Shown here: positions 1 to 3,952 of the stretch, piece after piece | Layout: every line of letters starts with the position of its first letter | How positions within the stretch are numbered: position 1 is the stretch's first letter | Assembly (NCBI GenBank): GCA_959600065.1 | Contig: CAUGKZ010000112.1 | Coordinates: 1 to 6,142, forward strand | From: an uncultured Kroppenstedtia sp. | GTDB lineage: Bacteria; Bacillota; Bacilli; Thermoactinomycetales; DSM-45169 | Direction: 5' to 3' | Length of the DNA stretch: 6,142 nt | Made by a program: the position numbers and the translations under genes | Notes under the pieces: model-generated | The model's database searches: none | The model's input: only the letters and a program-made list of their open reading frames with translations | What the model was told of the DNA's origin: nothing

Positions 1-731
1 TTTTTACTGGGTTAACGCTTTTTGTACTTTATATACTTAAAAGGAAAAATTCAGACGTGTTTGAAAATATTGGCTTGAAGGGTGTAAATTCACCATCTAA
101 GTTGATCGTCGGGATTGCGTTGCCTTTTATTTTACTCATATCAGGAATTTTAACAGCTTATTTATTTGGTGGCATTGAAAATGTTAGCTTGAACTTGTCA
201 ACAAGTGTTATAATTGCCATTTTAATCAATGCAGTGACAGCATTTATGTATGAGGCATTTCCAGAAGAAGTCTTTATCCGTGGACTAATATTTGAAGAGT
301 TGCATAAGAATTTCCGCTTTATCATCTCATTGATTTTGCAACCGTTAATCTTCATCTGTGTGCCAATTATGGTGACTGCATTGGCGTCAATATTCTTTAG
401 CGAGCCATTTGCAATAACTATAGATTATTTTATACTGCTCTTCACTTTTGGAATTGCTCTACAGCTATATAGAAAGTATACAGGATCACTATGGATGAGT
501 ATTATCTTCCATATTGTTTATCTTGAAGTGGCTAGATATATTTCCATGGGTGGCATATATGACCCAGATGTCGCTCTTTTAGAGTTTGATGAGAAATTTG
601 GAGGATTCATGACGCTATACTTGTCATTTTTGTTTATAGTGGTATTTAGTGTGGTGGTGTTGTCAGTTTTGTTATTAATTGATAAAAGAAAAAATAGGCT
701 AGGCGCGTTTGTTGAGGATTACAGACAATGA
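1..731 (+). CDS. CPBP-family (CAAX protease-like) membrane protein, 5' end cut by the window
   Basis: This is probably an integral membrane protein of the CPBP/Abi family, whose members are Rce1-like intramembrane proteases or bacteriocin-immunity proteins. A GTG at 57 could start a 224-residue protein. However, the same frame is open to the window edge and encodes a hydrophobic stretch followed by KRKN, so the true start probably lies upstream. Numbering from the GTG, membrane segments are seen at about 15-37, 50-64, 88-112, 121-137, 144-160 and 186-208. Family motif 1 (EExxxR) is clear as EEVFIR at 70-75. The FxxxH motif appears as F99xxxP103, with the histidine lost. The last motif keeps H152 (GSLWMSIIFH) but has no Asn/Asp four residues later. 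The protein may therefore be a non-catalytic relative. The coding DNA is AT-rich (sampled lines 28-37% G+C), unlike the other genes. The family call is fairly sure; the function is not. Confidence 0.68.
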   Translation, partial: FTGLTLFVLYILKRKNSDVFENIGLKGVNSPSKLIVGIALPFILLISGILTAYLFGGIENVSLNLSTSVIIAILINAVTAFMYEAFPEEVFIRGLIFEELHKNFRFIISLILQPLIFICVPIMVTALASIFFSEPFAITIDYFILLFTFGIALQLYRKYTGSLWMSIIFHIVYLEVARYISMGGIYDPDVALLEFDEKFGGFMTLYLSFLFIVVFSVVVLSVLLLIDKRKNRLGAFVEDYRQ

Positions 732-743
732 TCATAAAAATTG

Positions 744-749
744 TATAAT
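744..749 (+). promoter_or_regulatory. Possible -10 box (TATAAT) in the AT-rich intergenic region
   Basis: A perfect TATAAT hexamer lies 13 bases after the CPBP stop codon. No good -35 box sits at the right distance; the nearest candidate is TTACAG at 719-724, with a long 19-base spacer. A transcript from here would begin near 756 and run into the ribosome binding site GAGGGAGG at 777-784 and the inverted repeat at 800-866. In AT-rich DNA such a match can occur by chance. Confidence 0.3.
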
Positions 750-784
750 ACTTCACATAGAAAGAATTCATTTTACGAGGGAGG

Positions 785-913
785 ATGACGACATATGGCG
801 GTTGTCAATATATTTTTATGGTAGCGGACCGAAGGGAGCATAAGGAACAAAAATATATTGACAACCTCACCAAACCCGGACCCTCTTGGCGTTTGCGATT
901 TATCATTTTCTGA
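785..913 (+). CDS. Possible small ORF (42 codons) spanning a perfect inverted repeat
   Basis: An ATG at 785 directly follows GAGGGAGG (777-784) and opens a 42-residue frame ending at TGA 911-913. The product would be mostly polar and basic, with no signal peptide or recognisable domain. The ribosome binding site is very close to this ATG. It is better spaced (10 bases) for a second ATG at 795, which encodes only nine residues (MAVVNIFLW) and stops at 822-824. Both frames run through the left arm of the 18-bp inverted repeat. Either could be a leader peptide, but no same-strand gene follows until 3473. Coding status is doubtful; the promoter-like box upstream and the purine-rich site are the only support. 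Confidence 0.15.
   Translation: MTTYGGCQYIFMVADRREHKEQKYIDNLTKPGPSWRLRFIIF
800..866. repeat. Perfect 18-bp inverted repeat, 31-base loop
   Basis: The arm GGTTGTCAATATATTTTT at 800-817 is perfectly complementary to 849-866, leaving a loop at 818-848. The stem is AT-rich and no T-run follows on either strand, so it does not look like an intrinsic terminator. Each arm contains TTGACA when read outward from the loop, which resembles a -35 box. However, no good -10 box follows at 17 bases on either side. I see no flanking direct repeat that would mark it as an inserted element. It could be an RNA hairpin, an operator for a dimeric protein, or a miniature mobile element. Confidence 0.75.
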
Positions 914-946
914 TGGTTATCCACGCTTTATATATATCATCAGAAA
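907..946. repeat. 9-bp inverted repeat, 22-base loop
   Basis: TTTCTGATG at 907-915 pairs with CATCAGAAA at 938-946. On the plus strand it is followed, after about eight bases, by a T-rich run (TTATTTTTATTT, 952-963). It might therefore act as a weak terminator for transcripts coming from the left. The stem is AT-rich, the loop is long and the T-run is not adjacent, so this reading is uncertain. Confidence 0.35.
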
Positions 947-1010
947 GAGGCTTATTTTTATTTCCTGTACTTAGTGAGAACCATTCACCAACACACAGTA
1001 AGGCTCTCTC

Positions 1011-1697
1011 TTAAAGTTCCACCGGGAGTTCCCTCTCCACTGCTATTTCCCGGAAGTGAATGGAGCAAGCGTAGGCTTTGATCAACACTCCCTGATCATG
1101 GGCTTTACGGAGTTTTTCCGTCAGGATGGGATCGATTCGACGATGGGGGGTGAACCGGTGAACAAAGTCCATAAAGATCATGAAAACAACAGCGGCCTGA
1201 TACCCTTGTTCCAAAGCAGTGATTAATTCTTCCACATGCTTCTGTCCCCGCACCGTCGGGGCGTCGGGAAACATAGCGATTCCGTCCTCCTCATAGGTAA
1301 CGCATTTCACCTCCACCAGCGTCGATAGATCCACCCCGATCGAAAAGTCCATGCGACTGTTTCCGAAGGGGACTTCCCGTTTCAACGGTCCTTGGACCCA
1401 ATCCATCTTCCCTTCATCAAAAGCATCCTCAAACACCCGGTTAGCAAGGGCAGAGTGAATACAGATCCAGTGACCCTTCTTGTTGACAAACTTCAGACTG
1501 TACGGGTGTTTGCGCCGGGGATTATCGGATTTCTCCAGCATCACTGGGGTGCCGGGAAACAACATCTCGTCCATCCGCCCGGTATTGGGGACATGAACCA
1601 GCTCCCGCTTTCCTCCCATCTCCACTACGGCCTGAAAACGATTGGGGCGCTCCACAAAGAATGCTGGGACAGGATCACCTGGTAAAACAACGGACAA
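1011..1697 (-). CDS. sfsA: SfsA family protein (sugar fermentation stimulation protein homologue)
   Basis: SfsA proteins have an N-terminal OB-like part and a C-terminal PD-(D/E)XK nuclease-like fold. The E. coli member was described as a DNA-binding regulator of maltose metabolism; its biochemical role is still unclear. Numbering from the upstream GTG (residue 1, at 1706), the diagnostic blocks are HVPNTGRM (38-45), PG (51-52), KSDNPRRKHPY (59-69), RMDF (118-121), VEVKCVT (131-137), FPDAPTVRGQKH (146-157) and a C-terminal LPVEL. D120, E132 and K134 form the nuclease-like triad. The length (228-231 residues) is normal for the family. I chose TTG at 1697-1695 because GAGGTGA (1709-1703) is an excellent ribosome binding site for it, and the GTG at 1706 lies inside that site. 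The GTG start would add three residues. The gene lies downstream of the dehydrogenase on the same strand, separated by about 200 bases that hold a promoter-like sequence and an inserted repeat. Family identity is very sure. Confidence 0.93.
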   Translation of the reverse strand: MSVVLPGDPVPAFFVERPNRFQAVVEMGGKRELVHVPNTGRMDEMLFPGTPVMLEKSDNPRRKHPYSLKFVNKKGHWICIHSALANRVFEDAFDEGKMDWVQGPLKREVPFGNSRMDFSIGVDLSTLVEVKCVTYEEDGIAMFPDAPTVRGQKHVEELITALEQGYQAAVVFMIFMDFVHRFTPHRRIDPILTEKLRKAHDQGVLIKAYACSIHFREIAVERELPVEL

Positions 1698-1702
1698 TCG
1701 GC

Positions 1703-1709
1703 TCACCTC
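1703..1709 (-). promoter_or_regulatory. sfsA ribosome binding site GAGGTGA that decides the start
   Basis: On the minus strand GAGGTGA is followed by five bases and then TTG (1697-1695), which is ideal Shine-Dalgarno spacing. The in-frame GTG at 1706-1704 is part of this motif and has no ribosome binding site of its own. This favours TTG as the real start. Confidence 0.6.
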
Positions 1710-1754
1710 GTTTTCATTCTCGGAAGTCAGGTATGAACATCTCCCGGATGAGAC

Positions 1755-1852
1755 ACGTGATACCAGGCGTGTTGATTAACAATAAAGTGGGTGGAGGAAA
1801 CAAAATTGACCCTTTCGCTCTTCCTATTGCCCCCACACGCCTGACGTGATAC
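1755..1852. mobile_element. 80-bp MITE-like element with 9-bp terminal inverted repeats and 9-bp target duplication
   Basis: The core at 1764-1843 (80 bp) begins with CAGGCGTGT and ends with its exact complement ACACGCCTG. Immediately outside both ends is the same nonamer, ACGTGATAC, at 1755-1763 and 1844-1852. Nine-base inverted ends abutting a nine-base direct repeat are the signature of a DDE-type transposition event. The core is too short to encode a transposase, so it is non-autonomous. It shares a 20-base internal block and one end with the repeat at 3156-3419. A 9-bp duplication is known for several insertion sequence families (for example IS1- and IS4-related elements), so the helper family cannot be named from this alone. 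The intact duplication and ends suggest a fairly recent insertion. Confidence 0.72.
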
Positions 1853-1856
1853 ATCG

Positions 1857-1885
1857 ATTATCCGCGATCCCTATGGTTTTCTCAA
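1857..1885 (-). promoter_or_regulatory. Probable sigma-A promoter for sfsA
   Basis: On the minus strand TTGAGA (1885-1880) and GATAAT (1862-1857) are separated by exactly 17 bases. Each hexamer has five of six consensus bases. Transcription would start near 1850, inside the target duplication of the 80-bp element. The sfsA leader would be about 150 bases, of which 89 come from the insertion. The promoter lies only 17-45 bases past the dehydrogenase stop codon. Confidence 0.5.
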
Positions 1886-1901
1886 TTCCAATCCTAGACT
1901 G

Positions 1902-3038
1902 TCAGGGCTTTAGTACCACTTTGATACAGCCGTCCTCTTTTTTGTCAAAAATCTCATAAGCGTGTTCCGCTTTTTCCAAAGGCAAGGAGTGGGTGATGAT
2001 CTCGGAAGGATCAAAGACCCCCTGCTCGATCATCCGATAAAGTTGCGGCATGTAATGGATCACCGGAGCTTGCCCCATTCGGAGGGTAATGTTGCGAGAG
2101 AAGAAGTCCCCCAAAGGGAAAGCGTTGTACCGGGTTCCGTAGACCCCCACGAGTTGAACTACCCCTCCCTTTCGTACCGCCTGGCTGGCGATCTGAATCG
2201 CCCCCATAGAACCACCCTGCAGTTTTAACGCTGTTTGAACCAGCTCCAAACCGGTCATTTTTCCGTCCATCCCGACACAATCGATCACTACATCGGCTCC
2301 ACCCTGAGTCATCTCCTTCAAATAAGACCCAACATTCTCCTTCTTGGTGAAATCCACCGTCTCCGTCCTGTTGATTTTGCGGGCATACTCTAGGCGATAC
2401 CCGATATAATCCACTGCAATCACCCGCTCTGCTCCCTTCAGCCAGGCAAAACGCTGGGTGAGAAGACCAACCGGGCCACACCCGAGGACAATAACCGTGT
2501 CCCCCCCTTTGACTCCCGCCTCATCCACGCCCCACCAAGCGGTGGGAACAATATCCGACAGAAAGAGGAGTTTCTCATCTTCCAGTTCACTCTCCTCCGG
2601 TACCACAAAGGATGAAAAGTCCCCGAAAGGAACGCGCAGGTACTCCGCCTGCCCCCCGGCGTAACCTCCAAAGGTTTCAGAATAACCGAAGTACCCACCC
2701 GTCTCTCCGTGGGGATTGGATTGACTACACTGGCTTTCCAAGTGATTCCGACAATAAAAGCACTCTCCACAGGAGACGGTGAAGGGCACCACCACCCGGT
2801 CTCCCCGCTTGACCCGGGTTACCTCAGGCCCCGTCTCCTCCACGATTCCCATTGGCTCATGTCCGATAATGTAGTCCTCGGGCATATTGGGTACCATCCC
2901 ATGGATCAGATGAAGATCGGAACCACAGATGGCCGTGCTGGTAACCCGGAGGATCAAATCATCCGGCTTCTCAATCTGCGGTTCCTTCACTTTTTTCACT
3001 TTGACATCCTTGATTCCTTGAAAAGTGACCGCCTTCAA
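1902..3038 (-). CDS. Zinc-dependent alcohol/formaldehyde dehydrogenase, AdhB-like (MDR superfamily)
   Basis: This is a cytoplasmic medium-chain dehydrogenase that oxidises an alcohol or aldehyde adduct with NAD. Its 378 residues and end-to-end pattern resemble Bacillus AdhB and the glutathione-independent formaldehyde dehydrogenases. Catalytic zinc ligands are C38 (in ICGSD), H60 (GHEP) and probably D162; E61 follows H60. Structural zinc cysteines are C90, C93, C96 and C104, with normal spacing. The Rossmann loop is GCGPVG (186-191), and D210 at the end of the next strand points to NAD rather than NADP. The start is TTG at 3038, supported by GGAGGTG seven bases upstream; the next residues, KAVTFQGIKDV, match the usual beginning of the family. 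There is no clear terminator before sfsA, so read-through is possible. In B. subtilis the related adhA/adhB genes respond to aldehydes through the MerR-type AdhR. No such regulator gene or clear operator is seen here, so the substrate is an inference. Confidence 0.9.
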   Translation of the reverse strand: MKAVTFQGIKDVKVKKVKEPQIEKPDDLILRVTSTAICGSDLHLIHGMVPNMPEDYIIGHEPMGIVEETGPEVTRVKRGDRVVVPFTVSCGECFYCRNHLESQCSQSNPHGETGGYFGYSETFGGYAGGQAEYLRVPFGDFSSFVVPEESELEDEKLLFLSDIVPTAWWGVDEAGVKGGDTVIVLGCGPVGLLTQRFAWLKGAERVIAVDYIGYRLEYARKINRTETVDFTKKENVGSYLKEMTQGGADVVIDCVGMDGKMTGLELVQTALKLQGGSMGAIQIASQAVRKGGVVQLVGVYGTRYNAFPLGDFFSRNITLRMGQAPVIHYMPQLYRMIEQGVFDPSEIITHSLPLEKAEHAYEIFDKKEDGCIKVVLKP

Positions 3039-3045
3039 CTAAAAA

Positions 3046-3052
3046 CACCTCC
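3046..3052 (-). promoter_or_regulatory. Dehydrogenase ribosome binding site GGAGGTG before a TTG start
   Basis: GGAGGTG on the minus strand is followed by seven bases (TTTTTAG) and then TTG at 3038-3036. The match and spacing are close to ideal and justify the TTG start over any internal ATG. Confidence 0.7.
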
Positions 3053-3155
3053 GTTACCATTCAACGAAGGTTATGGTTTCCATATACGATGTGATTTATC
3101 ATGAAATGGTGTTTCTCCACACCCTCCCACCCATCCCGTCCCCGCAAGATCAAAA

Positions 3156-3217
3156 TTTTAAGATTGGGGCAAATGGAAGAGCAATATTTTACGATGGGGG
3201 CAATGGGAAGAGCGTAA
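3156..3217 (+). repeat. Two adjacent imperfect 31-bp direct repeats
   Basis: Unit 1 (3156-3186) and unit 2 (3187-3217) align without gaps at 24 of 31 positions. Both begin with TTTTA and contain GGGGCAA followed two bases later by GGAAGAGC. The spacing of 31 bases is about three turns of B-DNA, so two proteins could bind the same face. The second unit is the one most like the short element at 1764-1843. Confidence 0.6.
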
Positions 3218-3419
3218 AGATTGTTTCGTTCCTATCATCCACTGATGAGGGAGCCAGGAGTTTACTCCCCACGATATACAGGGAAGGTTCAAGACAACGA
3301 AGGCCGAAGGCGAAGCCCTATTCGGAGCGGACGTCTCCACTTCCCTGTGGAAGGATAAGGTCGCGTGGTAAAGTAAAACACGATCTCCCCACATAAAATA
3401 TGGCTAATCAACACACCTG
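3156..3419 (+). mobile_element. Longer relative of the 80-bp MITE-like element, left end unclear
   Basis: Two parts match the 80-bp element read on its minus strand. TGGGGGCAATGGGAAGAGCG (3195-3214) matches 19 of 20 bases of its internal block. CTAATCAACACACCTG (3404-3419) matches 14 of 16 bases of its end. Between them are about 190 bases that the short copy mostly lacks, so the short copy looks like an internal-deletion derivative. The right end is well placed at 3419. I cannot find the matching CAGGYGTGT inverted end on the left or a target duplication, so the copy may be truncated or rearranged. No transposase is recognisable in any frame. Confidence 0.5.
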
Positions 3420-3432
3420 CATTGCAGTCGGT

Positions 3433-3438
3433 TATACT
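3433..3438 (+). promoter_or_regulatory. Possible -10 box (TATACT) for the ASCH gene
   Basis: TATACT lies 19 bases before the AGGAGG ribosome binding site of the ASCH gene, giving a plausible short leader. The -35 position is poor (near TCAACA, 3408-3413, 19-base spacer) and would fall in the right end of the repeat element. Confidence 0.28.
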
Positions 3439-3472
3439 GAAACTGACAAACCTTACAGGAGGAATGCCAATT

Positions 3473-3814
3473 ATGGATTCAACTCCTTATCCCGAAAAAA
3501 CTTGTTCCATTGATCGGCTGGTAACGAAAGAAGAGGATGTAAATCGTGTCTTGGCGGGAAAAAAGACATCCCAAAGGCGAAACGGTCTGTATGCTGTTCC
3601 TGGCGAACGGATGGAATTGGATGGAATTCAATTTGAAGTGGTCCGGGTCTATCGACAAACCTTGGGGGAGATGACTGACGCGGACGCACAATCTGAGGGA
3701 CAGGCGGACCGGATGGCCTACCTTCGTTATCTGGATGGAATCCATCCCGGATTTTCCTGGCCCCCCGATCTGTCCATGTGGGTACACGAGTTCCGCCGCC
3801 TCCCCTCTTCTTGA
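3473..3814 (+). CDS. Small ASCH-domain protein
   Basis: The 113-residue soluble protein fits the ASCH (ASC-1 homology) family of small beta-barrel proteins thought to bind RNA or modified nucleosides. Visible family marks are the GKKTSQRR block (29-36), equivalent to the GxKxxxxR signature; a following PGERMELDG turn; the strand FEVVRVY (54-60); LGEMTDADAQSEG (64-76); and the closing MWVHEF (102-107). The start is ATG at 3473, because AGGAGGA (3457-3463) sits about ten bases upstream. An ATG overlapping that site and an in-frame TTG at 3422 are less likely. The gene is followed by 128 bases and then recQ on the same strand, with a separate promoter-like box for recQ, so co-transcription is uncertain. 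The family assignment is from recognised motifs; the cellular substrate is unknown. Confidence 0.68.
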   Translation: MDSTPYPEKTCSIDRLVTKEEDVNRVLAGKKTSQRRNGLYAVPGERMELDGIQFEVVRVYRQTLGEMTDADAQSEGQADRMAYLRYLDGIHPGFSWPPDLSMWVHEFRRLPSS

Positions 3815-3895
3815 TTCAGCTGAACCCGTTTTCACTGTAACTACGCCACCCGCCCTCCCAATGACTCCCCCTGTTCCTCTCAGCTCCTCCTCCGA

Positions 3896-3901
3896 TATAA
3901 T
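3896..3901 (+). promoter_or_regulatory. Possible -10 box (TATAAT) for recQ
   Basis: A perfect TATAAT lies 42 bases before the recQ ATG. The region 16-18 bases upstream (TTCCTC, 3874-3879) is a poor -35 box. Transcription would begin near 3908, leaving a leader of about 35 bases. Confidence 0.4.
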
Positions 3902-3919
3902 GGTTTCATAGGAATCACG

Positions 3920-3952
3920 ATGGAACATTTCATGGAAGGAGCATGTTTTTGA
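3920..3952 (+). other. Tiny upstream ORF (10 residues) overlapping the recQ start
   Basis: ATG at 3920 opens MEHFMEGACF and stops at TGA 3950-3952, overlapping both candidate recQ starts in another frame. A short AGGA lies six bases upstream. Terminating ribosomes could re-initiate on recQ, but this could equally be chance. Confidence 0.15.

Larger units (their letters stand above)
3039..3472. other. Divergent intergenic region, 434 bases without a convincing gene
   Basis: This region separates the leftward dehydrogenase from the rightward ASCH gene. Positions 3039-3155 hold the dehydrogenase ribosome binding site and a small TGATTTATCA dyad (3092-3101), but no convincing promoter. Positions 3156-3419 are the repeat element described separately. 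Inside it are small hairpins: GGAGT/ACTCC (3257-3261/3264-3268), and CCGAA/TTCGG (3304-3308/3321-3325) with an inner GGC/GCC pair. Positions 3420-3472 hold the ASCH promoter candidate and ribosome binding site. Open frames on both strands here show no recognisable protein. Confidence 0.6.

Noticed and set aside
858..863. TTGACA in the right arm of the 18-bp inverted repeat as a real -35 box
   Set aside because: No -10-like hexamer lies 16-18 bases downstream on the plus strand, and the mirror copy on the minus strand also lacks one.
917..925. DnaA-box-like TTATCCACG
   Set aside because: It is a single 8-of-9 match with no further boxes and no replication gene nearby.
906..1010. Open frame continuing in frame after the sfsA stop codon (about 35 codons, minus strand)
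   Set aside because: SfsA already ends normally at LPVEL, and the extension has no start site and no family similarity; a stop-free run this short is expected in AT-rich DNA.
3156..3217. CRISPR array or riboswitch
   Set aside because: There are only two adjacent imperfect repeats with no spacer between them, and none of the T-box, TPP, SAM or similar motifs I looked for is present.
3158..3394. 78-codon minus-strand ORF inside the longer repeat element, a possible transposase remnant
   Set aside because: No DDE, HUH or other transposase motif is visible, there is no ribosome binding site before its ATG, and much of it consists of the repeat units themselves.
3073..3396. 107-codon plus-strand ORF in the divergent intergenic region
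   Set aside because: It has no ribosome binding site, no recognisable domain, and overlaps the tandem repeats and element; it appears to be a chance open frame.
3815..3824. TTCAGCTGAA palindrome after the ASCH gene as a terminator
   Set aside because: It is a ten-base palindrome without a loop or T-run.
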